Below, one piece after another: positions 1 to 6,206 of a DNA stretch of 10,804 nucleotides (position 1 is the first letter of the stretch; every line of letters starts with the position of its first letter). The position numbers were made by a program, and so were the translations under genes. The DNA is from Ferrimicrobium sp. (GTDB lineage Bacteria > Actinomycetota > Acidimicrobiia > Acidimicrobiales > Acidimicrobiaceae), in the NCBI GenBank assembly GCA_027365375.1, contig DAHXNM010000170.1:1-10804 (forward strand). Direction: 5' to 3'. Below the pieces are notes generated by a model, which saw only the letters and a list, made by a program, of their open reading frames with translations, ran no database searches and was not told where the DNA came from.

Positions 1-1
1 C

Positions 2-514
2 TGGAAGGACGAAAACACCCAGGACGAGAGCGAGTGGCGGCGTTTTGGCGGCGACATTCGTGCACTCGTGGGAGAGGACCCAGATATAGTCTTCGAACAC
101 CCAGGACGTGAGACTATGGGAGCCTCGGTATACGTCGCCAAGCGTGGTGGGCTGATCATGACCTGTGCCGCCACCTCCGGCTATCGAATCGAGTACGACA
201 ACCGTCACCTCTGGATGAAGCTCAAATCAATCAAGGCAAGTCACTTTGCCAACTATCGCGAGGCCTTTGAGGCTAACAGGCTCGTCGCCAAGGGGATGGT
301 GCAGCCGGTTCTTTCAGCCACCTTTGACCTCACTCGCGTCGGCGAGGCGGTGAACGTAGTACGGGCCAACCTCCATGAAGGGAAGGTCGGCATCCGTTGC
401 CTCAGCCCTGCTGATGGTCTTGGCATCACCGATCAGGCGATGAGAGAGCGCGTTGGCGAGGACAAAATCACCCTTTTTGAGCGATTCGCCAGAGACAAGA
501 TGATGGAGAGATGA
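2..514 (+). CDS. ccr: crotonyl-CoA carboxylase/reductase, C-terminal part (5' end outside window)
   Basis: This is an open frame from the window edge to TGA at 512-514, about 170 codons, or roughly the last 40% of a protein usually near 430-450 residues. The enzyme reductively carboxylates crotonyl-CoA to (2S)-ethylmalonyl-CoA with NADPH and CO2, in the ethylmalonyl-CoA pathway or in polyketide extender-unit supply. The visible part matches the C-terminal half of this MDR-superfamily reductase: DIVFEHPGRET (encoded near 83-115), ASVYVAKRGG, the CAATSGY stretch, EYDNRHLWM and SHFANYREAFEANRL. The last contains a His that is probably part of the CO2-binding pocket known from the family. NLHEGKVGIRCL near the end is also typical. 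The stop overlaps the start of the epimerase gene, so the two are translationally coupled. The family features distinguish it from ordinary quinone reductases. GTG at 68 is internal, not the start. Confidence 0.93.
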   Translation, partial: WKDENTQDESEWRRFGGDIRALVGEDPDIVFEHPGRETMGASVYVAKRGGLIMTCAATSGYRIEYDNRHLWMKLKSIKASHFANYREAFEANRLVAKGMVQPVLSATFDLTRVGEAVNVVRANLHEGKVGIRCLSPADGLGITDQAMRERVGEDKITLFERFARDKMMER

Positions 515-921
515 TGGAGACTACCGAGATCGACCACGTAGCGATCGCGGTCACCGACCTTGAGGGAGCTATCAAACGATACGAGGTCCTTGGCGGACTC
601 GTCGTTCACCGAGAGCGCGTCGCATCCGACGGTATTGACGAGGTACTGCTGCGAGTGGCAGAATCCTACATTCAGTTGCTCTCACCCTTCGAAGAGTCCT
701 CGCCAGTAGCCAAGTTCCTCGACAGACACGGCGAAGGGCTCCACCACGTGGCTCTACGGGTTCCAGACTGTGCCGAGGCGCTCAAAGAACTCGTGACTAA
801 GGGTTTTACGCTGATAGATGACAAACCTCGTCCAGGGTCAAGAGGCACTCTGGTTGCCTTCGTCCATCCCCAAAGTGCGAATGGTACACTCATCGAGCTC
901 GTTGAAGAGCGCAATAGCTAG
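514..921 (+). CDS. mce: methylmalonyl-CoA / ethylmalonyl-CoA epimerase
   Basis: This VOC/glyoxalase-superfamily protein interconverts the 2R and 2S epimers of methylmalonyl-CoA, and in ethylmalonyl-CoA-pathway organisms also of ethylmalonyl-CoA. It has two beta-alpha-beta-beta-beta modules with IDHVAIAV at the N terminus, ESYIQLLSP near residue 50, GEGLHHVALRV near 73-83 and NGTLIELVE at the end. Counting from ATG at 514, the expected metal ligands H8, Q54, H78 and E128 are all present. At 135 residues it has normal family length. Two adjacent ATGs exist (511 and 514). A GGAG at 505-508 is 5 bases from the second but only 2 from the first, so I prefer 514; the start at 511 adds one Met. Its start overlaps the ccr stop, which suggests it serves the product of that enzyme. 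It ends two bases from the convergent recR stop, leaving no room for a terminator between them. Confidence 0.93.
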   Translation: METTEIDHVAIAVTDLEGAIKRYEVLGGLVVHRERVASDGIDEVLLRVAESYIQLLSPFEESSPVAKFLDRHGEGLHHVALRVPDCAEALKELVTKGFTLIDDKPRPGSRGTLVAFVHPQSANGTLIELVEERNS

Positions 922-923
922 CT

Positions 924-1517
924 CTACAGCCGATAGCGGCCATCGAGAGCCCGCGATAGCGTGACCTCGTCTACATAGTCAAGATCGCCCCCAACCGGAA
1001 CGCCAGTGGCTAGCCTGGAGACCCCTACGCCAGCGGGCGCTACAAGTTTGGCGATGTAGGTAGCCGTCGCCTCTCCCTCGATCGTCGAGGAGGTGGCTAG
1101 AATGACCTCGCTCACCGAACTGTCGCGCAAGCGGTTGAGGAGTTCGGTGAGATGTAGCTGCTCTGGGCCAACCCCATCCATGGGGCTGATCGCTCCGCCG
1201 AGAACATGATAGAGACCACGAAACGACAATCCGCGTTCAAAGGCCAGCACATCTCTAGGCTCCTCGACTACGCAAATGACCGTGCGATCTCGGCTCGGGT
1301 TCGCACAGACGCTACAGAGCTCCTCTTCGCTCAGTGAGAAGCACTCTCTACAACGCTTGGTGTTGGTCACCGCAGCCAACAGCGCCTCTGCCAGCCGTTG
1401 AGCATCTCCAGGGCCACGCTTGACCATGAAGAGCGCAATTCGCTGTGCCGACTTTGGGCCGATACCTGGGAGTCGGGAGAGCTCGTCCATCAACTTCGCC
1501 AGAGAGGCAGGGTACAT
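924..1517 (-). CDS. recR: recombination mediator protein RecR
   Basis: RecR acts with RecO (and RecF) to load RecA on SSB-coated gaps in DNA. The 197-residue length is standard. Domains in order are an N-terminal helix-hairpin-helix region (LSRLPGIGPKSAQRIA, about residues 13-28); a C4 zinc finger with C56, C59, C68 and C71; a Toprim domain from about 79 (VICVVEEPRDVLAFE, then GLYHVLGGAISPMDG at 101-115); and the conserved C-terminal ATSSTIEGEATA (141-152) and RLATGVPVGGDLDYVD (168-183). The ATG lies 3 bases after the dnaX stop. A GGAGA Shine-Dalgarno sits inside the last codons of dnaX, about 10 bases from the ATG, so it is co-transcribed and probably translationally coupled with dnaX. In most bacteria ybaB/ebfC lies between these two genes; here it does not. 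Confidence 0.97.
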   Translation of the reverse strand: MYPASLAKLMDELSRLPGIGPKSAQRIALFMVKRGPGDAQRLAEALLAAVTNTKRCRECFSLSEEELCSVCANPSRDRTVICVVEEPRDVLAFERGLSFRGLYHVLGGAISPMDGVGPEQLHLTELLNRLRDSSVSEVILATSSTIEGEATATYIAKLVAPAGVGVSRLATGVPVGGDLDYVDEVTLSRALDGRYRL

Positions 1518-1520
1518 GGC

Positions 1521-3551
1521 CTAGAGTTCTCCTTGAATCAGACGAGCACCTGGAAAGACTTCGGTGACGTTGGCGACGATGGCATCGTCACTGAAACGTT
1601 GCGTCGGCACCGAGGTTGTGGACATCTCCTCCTCGTGGTCGATGGCCGACTCCTCATGGGGTTCCACCTCCTCGACTAAGGCAGGAGCTGTGTCATGAGC
1701 TTCGCTCTCCAACATGAGTCGGATACGAAGGCTGGATCCATAGAGTTGACGGAGAGTTGACACAATCTCATCCAGATAGGGCTCAAGCTTCTTTCGGCGT
1801 GTATCGTGATCGAGCACGACGCCAATCTCACCAGCTCCCAAAACCGTGAGCCGAGTATCACGGATCCAGGTTCTGATATTTCGCTGATTGAGCGCAGGCA
1901 GGTAACGCTCGAGCCACTCAGCCTGTATTACAGAGCGTAAACGATCGGTAGCTGCTAGGTCGAGGTCGCCGTCAACAGGCTCTACGAACTGAGGCGATGG
2001 CGGTAAGCGTTCTCCAGTCGCCTCCTCTTTGGTTTCATGATTGTTGAAATCCTGGGAGTTGGCATCGAACGCCGGCGCAGCACCAATCTGGGCCGCGACT
2101 ATCTGGGGATCTGCGTCAATGACACTCCTGGCAGTGTCTTGCTCCTCGCTTGCGTTGCTGGCATGCTCCACGCCCTGCTCTCCAGGAACTAACGCCGGGT
2201 CTTGTCTCGTACCCGTCGTTGGCACCGGCGCAGCATCATCTGTGTCGAGTCCACTCGGAGGTGATGTCGCTCTAGAAGCAAGCGTCTGTGGGGCCGAGGA
2301 TGTCTGCTCCACAGTGGGGGCGGTCTCAGCGGGCTTCCCCACTGCCGAACGCCCAGACGGCCGACCAATCGCCCCACGAAGTCGTGCCAGGTCGTTACCA
2401 GAGGATCTGGCGGCATCCTCACGAACCGGCCTTGGCTCGGCCGTCATCGGCGCTCTCGCGGGTTCAGAACGTGGGCTTGGGGAGACGGCACCTTGGTGCA
2501 GCGACTCCTCAAGTCGCCGCACACGCAGTTCAAGATCAACCCCTCCGCTTGAGTCCGATATCAGCTGCACCAGGACCGCCTCTAGGACCACACCCGGATC
2601 AAGTGCATCGCGAACACCAACGCTCAGACGACCTAATGTCTCCATCGCTCGGGTAATTCGAGCAAGCGGATAGTCGCCGCCTTGCCCACTTAGATTGCCG
2701 AGAAACTGTTCCTTAAGACGTAGCAACATCTCTGACACCACCCAAAGCGGATCATTGCCTGTCTGCAACAGATCCTCAACTGCCACAACCGTGGCACTGG
2801 CATCGAGTTCGAGAAGACTCGCTACTGCGAGTTCGATCGATGCGTCAACCTCTGGGATAACCTGCCCCGAGGCCAGTACCTGTTCAAGCACTGAGAGAGT
2901 ATCCCTCGCCGACCCTCTCCCTCGACGGAGAACCCATTGGCGTGTCGCGGCATTGAGTTCGATGCCTGTCCGATTAGCGATATCATCGACGACTTCACCC
3001 ACCGCCACCATATCCAAGAGGTGAAACTCAAAGTGCTGCGTTCTCGAGACCACGGTCTGAAGCACCTTCTGTGGATTAGTGGTCGCCAATATAAAGATCA
3101 CGTGCGGAGGAGGCTCTTCAAGCGTCTTCAAGAGGGCGTTCGATGCCGCCGTCGAGAGCATATGAACCTCGTCGATGATGTACACCTTCCATCGACCTGT
3201 CCCCGCTGTGGCGACGGTTTGAATCAGCCACCGCATCGCATCAACCCCAGAGTTAGAGGCTGCATCGAGCTCCTCTACCTCACCTGAGCCACCCGATGCG
3301 ATCGAGACACATGACGGGCATGTGAGACAGGGTTCGCCATCCTGTAGATTTTCGCAGTTCAACGCCTTGGCAAGGATTCGGGCTGTCGAGGTCTTGCCAG
3401 TCCCACGCGGCCCTGAAAACAGATAGGCATGGCCGACCGAATCGGAGGCGACCGCTGCCCGCAGCGCCCTGGTCACATGGTCTTGCCCAAGCACCTCCGA
3501 GAAACGCTGGGGTCTAAACCTCCGATAAAGAGACTGGTAGTTCGCGGACAC
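1521..3551 (-). CDS. dnaX: DNA polymerase III subunit gamma/tau
   Basis: DnaX is the AAA+ motor of the clamp loader, which opens and loads the beta sliding clamp at the replisome. In its 676 residues I see the N-terminal YRRFRPQRFSEVLGQDHV; Walker A GPRGTGKT at 47-54; a zinc-binding cluster of C66, C75, C78 and C81; Walker B with IIDEVH at 125-130; the LLKTLEEPPPHVIFILATT segment (140-158); and the SRT motif (169-171), where many homologues have SRC. Lid and collar domains run to about residue 350. A Pro/Ala/Ser/Thr-rich, presumably disordered linker follows at about 352-535. A C-terminal domain (about 538-615), an acidic stretch (623-645) and a conserved-looking tail FPGARLIQ follow. The start is GTG at 3549-3551, because homology begins there. 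It has no good Shine-Dalgarno but has TAGGAT six bases upstream, which suggests a leaderless mRNA. I saw no A-rich slippery heptamer of the Escherichia coli type for making gamma. Confidence 0.97.
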   Translation of the reverse strand: MSANYQSLYRRFRPQRFSEVLGQDHVTRALRAAVASDSVGHAYLFSGPRGTGKTSTARILAKALNCENLQDGEPCLTCPSCVSIASGGSGEVEELDAASNSGVDAMRWLIQTVATAGTGRWKVYIIDEVHMLSTAASNALLKTLEEPPPHVIFILATTNPQKVLQTVVSRTQHFEFHLLDMVAVGEVVDDIANRTGIELNAATRQWVLRRGRGSARDTLSVLEQVLASGQVIPEVDASIELAVASLLELDASATVVAVEDLLQTGNDPLWVVSEMLLRLKEQFLGNLSGQGGDYPLARITRAMETLGRLSVGVRDALDPGVVLEAVLVQLISDSSGGVDLELRVRRLEESLHQGAVSPSPRSEPARAPMTAEPRPVREDAARSSGNDLARLRGAIGRPSGRSAVGKPAETAPTVEQTSSAPQTLASRATSPPSGLDTDDAAPVPTTGTRQDPALVPGEQGVEHASNASEEQDTARSVIDADPQIVAAQIGAAPAFDANSQDFNNHETKEEATGERLPPSPQFVEPVDGDLDLAATDRLRSVIQAEWLERYLPALNQRNIRTWIRDTRLTVLGAGEIGVVLDHDTRRKKLEPYLDEIVSTLRQLYGSSLRIRLMLESEAHDTAPALVEEVEPHEESAIDHEEEMSTTSVPTQRFSDDAIVANVTEVFPGARLIQGEL

Positions 3552-3557
3552 GACGCC

Positions 3558-3563
3558 ATCCTA
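3558..3563 (-). promoter_or_regulatory. Candidate -10 element of a leaderless dnaX promoter
   Basis: On the minus strand, TAGGAT (consensus TANNNT) is followed by exactly six bases (GGCGTC) and then the GTG start of dnaX at 3551. This spacing puts transcription initiation on or next to the first base of the start codon. The same geometry recurs at larB and pheA. No convincing TTGACA-like -35 hexamer is present at 16-18 bp. AGGA here could alternatively be read as a weak Shine-Dalgarno 7 bases from the GTG. Confidence 0.6.
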
Positions 3564-3579
3564 ATGTCGCGGCGTCATT
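3563..3579. promoter_or_regulatory. Imperfect 17-nt palindrome at the dnaX promoter
   Basis: AATGTCGC-G-GCGTCATT reads as an inverted repeat with 7 of 8 pairs matched (only 3567/3575 mismatch) around a central G at 3571. It touches the upstream edge of the proposed dnaX -10 hexamer and fills most of the -10/-35 spacer, which is a typical place for a repressor operator. No known operator consensus was recognised, and chance occurrence cannot be excluded. Confidence 0.35.
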
Positions 3580-3585
3580 CTGAGT

Positions 3586-3619
3586 GCCCGACCATTCCAG
3601 CCGTCCGACCATTCCAGGG
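3586..3619. repeat. Two-copy 17-bp tandem repeat between ffs and dnaX
   Basis: Units 3586-3602 and 3603-3619 are identical at 14 of 17 positions and share the uninterrupted 13-mer CCGACCATTCCAG (3588-3600 and 3605-3617). They lie in the short non-coding stretch downstream of the SRP RNA and just upstream of where a dnaX -35 element would sit. They could be a tandem activator or regulator site, or simply a small duplication. Confidence 0.6.
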
Positions 3620-3633
3620 GCTGCAAGCATGCA

Positions 3634-3763
3634 ACCGTGTCCATCACGGAAGTCAGGCGACCCACGGTACCCGAGATACCTTGCTGAGGGCTGCTGCCTT
3701 CCGGCCCTGACCCGGTTCACGAGGTCCCGCCACGTGGGGCCCGACCTCCGTGATGGACACGGT
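3634..3763 (-). ncRNA. ffs: small bacterial signal recognition particle RNA (4.5S type)
   Basis: This is the RNA core of the SRP; it binds Ffh and docks translating ribosomes to FtsY for membrane insertion. On the minus strand the segment begins and ends with perfectly complementary 17-nt arms (3747-3763 and 3634-3650). The helix continues for about nine further pairs with G-U wobbles, and later with CCCACG/CGTGGG. At the tip is the diagnostic apical hairpin, with GGTCAGG on one arm, a GGAA tetraloop at 3699-3702, and AGCAGCC on the other arm; these form the conserved Ffh-binding symmetric loop. At about 130 nt it fits the Alu-lacking small class but with a long closing stem. ffs directly upstream of dnaX on the same strand is a common actinobacterial arrangement. 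The exact ends are inferred from the stem. Confidence 0.95.
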
Positions 3764-3771
3764 CCAAAGAA

Positions 3772-3777
3772 ACTATA
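3772..3777 (-). promoter_or_regulatory. Candidate -10 of the ffs promoter
   Basis: On the minus strand TATAGT lies eight bases before the A at 3763 that begins the SRP RNA stem, a normal distance to a transcription start. The -35 region (about 3795-3800) has no good TTGACA match and overlaps a strong hairpin sequence. Confidence 0.55.
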
Positions 3778-3792
3778 AGCTAGTGTAGCACG

Positions 3793-3814
3793 CTCGGAGC
3801 CTGACGGCTCTGAG
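3793..3814. other. 9-bp hairpin in the ffs / tRNA-Ser divergent region
   Basis: CTCGGAGCC (3793-3801) pairs with GGCTCTGAG (3806-3814) around a TGAC loop, with eight Watson-Crick pairs and one G-U. It ends four bases before the 5' end of tRNA-Ser(GGA) and covers the expected -35 region of ffs. Neither flanking gene reads into it from its 3' side, so it is not an ordinary terminator. If transcribed with the tRNA it would be a structured 5' leader. Confidence 0.6.
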
Positions 3815-3818
3815 ACCC

Positions 3819-3903
3819 GGAGGGGTGCGAGAGCGGCCGAATCGGCGCGATTGGAAGTCGCGTGTGGGGCAACTCACCGTGGGTTCGAATCCCACCTCCT
3901 CCG
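3819..3903 (+). tRNA. tRNA-Ser(GGA)
   Basis: A complete class II (long variable arm) cloverleaf can be folded. The acceptor GGAGGGG (3819-3825) pairs with CTCCTCC (3896-3902) with one G-U. The D arm is followed by an anticodon stem CGCGA/TCGCG around loop TTGGAAG, giving anticodon GGA (reads UCC and UCU). There is a serine-type long variable arm, and a T arm GTGGG-TTCGAAT-CCCAC. The discriminator base is G at 3903. The 3' CCA is not encoded; GCG follows. Confidence 0.97.
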
Positions 3904-3907
3904 CGCC

Positions 3908-3941
3908 TGAGCCAAGGGGTCACCAACGGTCCCTTGGCTCA
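3908..3941. terminator. Terminator-like hairpin between tRNA-Ser(GGA) and the reductase gene
   Basis: TGAGCCAAGGG (3908-3918) and CCCTTGGCTCA (3931-3941) form a perfect 11-bp stem with a 12-nt loop. It begins five bases after tRNA-Ser(GGA) and lies about 115 bases beyond the stop of the convergent reductase gene. There is no T tract on either strand directly after the stem, so it is a hairpin terminator of the U-less kind or a 3'-end processing barrier. It could serve both directions. Confidence 0.6.
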
Positions 3942-4054
3942 AGCACCAGGCGATACCGGTCCTGGTTAAAAAGCGGTCCTGGCTCAACACCGATTCCGGC
4001 TTCGGTGGCCACTGTCACCAATAGCAACCACCCGGGCGGCACGTTACCCTGTGG

Positions 4055-4996
4055 CTACTTCGCGCTCTGGGTATCGCTAATGCAGGCGCGAACCTCGTCA
4101 CGCTCCGCCTCAGTAAGCACGTGTGCCTGCGTAGCGACGTTCCGCTTCACCTGCTCTCGCGAGGTAGCTCCAGCGATTACCGAGCCAACCTGGGGCTCGC
4201 CCAGGAGGTAAGCGAAGGCAAGATCCAAGAGCTCCATTTCATGCTCCTTGGCCCATGCCTCAAGTCTCCCGATTATATCCCACTCGGCGCTATCGAGCTG
4301 TTCCGGCCGAGAGGCGAGCCTAGTGCCTGCCGCCGGCGCCTCTCCACGTCGAAACTTGCCAGTGAGCAGTCCAGAAGCCAGAGGATAGAACGGTAGGATC
4401 CCTACTCCGTAATTGCTAGCCGCTGGGATCAACTCAGCCTCAATCGAACGCTCAAGCATTGAATAGTGATTTTGCGCTGAGATGAATCGCTCCGCTCCCA
4501 ACGTCCGCGCCAACAGCTCCGCCTCTACCAACTGCCATCCAGCGAAGTTCGATGAACCGATGTATCGTATCTTCCCCTGATGGACGGCGTCGGTGAGCGC
4601 CGCCAGCGTCTCCTCGATAGGCGTGAGTGGGTCTGGCTGATGCAGCTGATAGAGGTCGATGTGATCGGTCTGAAGCCGCCGCAAGGACGCCTCGAGCGCC
4701 TTCATCATGTACTTGCGCGATCCGCGAGCGATATCGCGATCACCGATGTCCATGCCAAACTTGGTAGCGAGAACAATCTCATGTCGGAAGGGTTTGATTA
4801 CCTCGCCCATGATCTCCTCAGAAGCTCCGTTACCTCCGTAGATGTCGGCGGTATCAAAGAGGTTGATGCCGGCCTCAAAGGCGGCGAGAATCACCTCTTT
4901 CGAGGGTTCAAACTCGAGTCTCCCACCAAAGTTATTGCATCCAAGCCCAACCTCCGATACCCGAAGGCCAGATCTACCCAATTGACGAAATCTCAT
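4055..4996 (-). CDS. aldo/keto reductase
   Basis: This NAD(P)H-dependent oxidoreductase of the aldo/keto reductase superfamily has a (beta/alpha)8 barrel and 313 residues, a usual length. The N terminus FRQLGRSGLRVSEVGLGCNNFGG is typical of the bacterial YajO/Tas/potassium-channel-beta-like branch. The catalytic tetrad is intact: D48, Y53 (FDTADIYGG), K79 (LATKFG) and H119 (LYQLHQPD). GKIRYIGSSNF, the AQNHYSMLER segment and the C-terminal cofactor region VIAGATSREQVKRN are present. I take ATG at 4994-4996 as the start because GAGGAG (5002-5007) lies five bases upstream and homology begins there; the frame stays open to 5050. It follows larC by 25 bp and is probably the third gene of that operon. 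The substrate cannot be told from sequence, and a role with the nickel-pincer cofactor is only suggested by position. Confidence 0.93.
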   Translation of the reverse strand: MRFRQLGRSGLRVSEVGLGCNNFGGRLEFEPSKEVILAAFEAGINLFDTADIYGGNGASEEIMGEVIKPFRHEIVLATKFGMDIGDRDIARGSRKYMMKALEASLRRLQTDHIDLYQLHQPDPLTPIEETLAALTDAVHQGKIRYIGSSNFAGWQLVEAELLARTLGAERFISAQNHYSMLERSIEAELIPAASNYGVGILPFYPLASGLLTGKFRRGEAPAAGTRLASRPEQLDSAEWDIIGRLEAWAKEHEMELLDLAFAYLLGEPQVGSVIAGATSREQVKRNVATQAHVLTEAERDEVRACISDTQSAK

Positions 4997-5021
4997 CACT
5001 GCTCCTCGTTCTAGTTTCGAC

Positions 5022-6206
5022 TCAACGCTCGACCTCGCCGCTGTGAGCAACGCCAGCGCGGTAGACCGCCATCACGCGATCGCGCAACTCTCCAAGCGGG
5101 ATACCGAGCTGACGACCTACTCGTTGCAGATCATCAAACTCCGGCTTAGCACCAACAGACGTAACCTTGACCATCAAGGTATGACCCTCGAAGGTGACCT
5201 CTACAAAATGTGGATGAAGACGACTGCGTTGTTGTAGACGGAATCGCACCCCGGGCACACCCAAGGATCGCTGGACCCGTGTGACCATCGTAGCAAGATC
5301 CGATGGGTTTACTAGCACAGTCAGCACCCCTCCTGGCCTCGACTTCTTTCCTGTGGCTGGGGTTACGTAGGCATCGAGCGCACCGATCCCCAAGCTCTCC
5401 TGGACAAAGGCTCCAAGCAACTCACCGCTCACATCGTCAATGTAGGTCTCGATAACTCCTACCGATTCGACCCAAGGAACAGAAGAGTCAGTTGAGAGGT
5501 CGTCGACGATTACCACCTGACAGACGTTCGCCAGTGACGGAGTATCACGTGTGCCAGCTCCGTAGCCGACTCCCACGATCGTGCCTGTGCCAGCCCCTTG
5601 GGGGAACACGGCGGCGAGCGAGGACAGGAGAGCAGCTCCAGTGGGAGTTACACTCTCATCTCCGGGCCCTACGATAACCGGGAGCCCAGCCTTGGCGAGG
5701 AGCGAGAGGACCGCCGGACCCGGCAGTGGAAGCTGACCATGAGCCATCTCCATAGAGCCGAAGTTGATCCCTACCGGCATGATTGACACGGCCTCAATCC
5801 CCGCAGTCGCAGAGAGATAGGCAGTTCCCACAAGATCTACCAGGGTATCGACCGAGGCCAGTTCATGGAGGTGAACGCCACCGCCGTGGACATCTAGCTC
5901 AGCCGCGGCGATCAGGTCGAGCGCGGTCATGGCGATCTCGACACCGCTTGACGTATCCAGTAGCTCACCAATCCATGATCTAAGCTCCTCAACCGACAAG
6001 CTCGGTGCAGCAGGTTCAAGCTTCACTTGGCAATGGATCGCACGGAGCGAGGAACGATCGACATCTTGAAACTCAAGCGAGCACCAGCGCGACAACGGTG
6101 CAAAGAGCGTCTCTAGCTCGTTGAATGAGTGTGTCGCCTCGGCTAACGCCGCCATCAACATATCCCCTGCCACCCCATGCGCTGGGTTGATCACCAAGGT
6201 TCGCAC
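5022..6206 (-). CDS. larC: nickel-pincer cofactor biosynthesis protein LarC (nickel insertion)
   Basis: LarC is the CTP-dependent enzyme that inserts nickel into the thiolated pyridinium mononucleotide to finish the NPN cofactor used by LarA-family racemases and epimerases. In its 394 residues I see the N-terminal MRTLVINPAHGVAGDML (family pattern SGISGDM); a His-rich VHLHELASVDTLVDLVG at about 111-127; the VTPTGAALL segment (186-194); the LarC2-like region from VIETYIDDVSGELLG (251-265); KKSRPGG (287-293); and KPEFDDL (354-360). It is one uninterrupted frame, unlike Lactobacillus plantarum, where larC1/larC2 are joined by frameshifting. The start is GTG, directly abutting the TAG stop of larB, so expression should be coupled to larB. 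A GGA lies about 14 bases upstream, with no better Shine-Dalgarno. Confidence 0.95.
   Translation of the reverse strand: MRTLVINPAHGVAGDMLMAALAEATHSFNELETLFAPLSRWCSLEFQDVDRSSLRAIHCQVKLEPAAPSLSVEELRSWIGELLDTSSGVEIAMTALDLIAAAELDVHGGGVHLHELASVDTLVDLVGTAYLSATAGIEAVSIMPVGINFGSMEMAHGQLPLPGPAVLSLLAKAGLPVIVGPGDESVTPTGAALLSSLAAVFPQGAGTGTIVGVGYGAGTRDTPSLANVCQVVIVDDLSTDSSVPWVESVGVIETYIDDVSGELLGAFVQESLGIGALDAYVTPATGKKSRPGGVLTVLVNPSDLATMVTRVQRSLGVPGVRFRLQQRSRLHPHFVEVTFEGHTLMVKVTSVGAKPEFDDLQRVGRQLGIPLGELRDRVMAVYRAGVAHSGEVER

Noticed and set aside
2041..2673. A 210-codon open frame on the plus strand opposite dnaX.
   Set aside because: It is antisense to the low-complexity linker of dnaX. Composition is Ser/Ala-rich without any domain, no ribosome-binding site was seen, and dnaX is unmistakable.
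3634..3763. 17-nt perfect inverted repeats about 96 bp apart, first considered as insertion-element ends or a mini-transposon.
   Set aside because: The enclosed sequence has the GGAA apical loop and the conserved Ffh-binding loop; the repeats are the closing stem of the SRP RNA.
3956..3982. CGGTCCTGG repeated at 3957-3965 and 3974-3982, with an A5 run between.
   Set aside because: It is a short nine-base repeat with no hairpin next to the A/T run. I could not make a terminator or binding site of it with any confidence.
3825..4211. A 128-codon plus-strand frame starting in tRNA-Ser(GGA).
   Set aside because: It translates the tRNA, the terminator-like hairpin and the antisense of the reductase gene; it is not a plausible protein.
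4997..5050. An upstream extension of the reductase to 5050.
   Set aside because: It would overlap larC. The GAGGAG five bases before ATG 4994-4996 and the start of family homology support the shorter protein.
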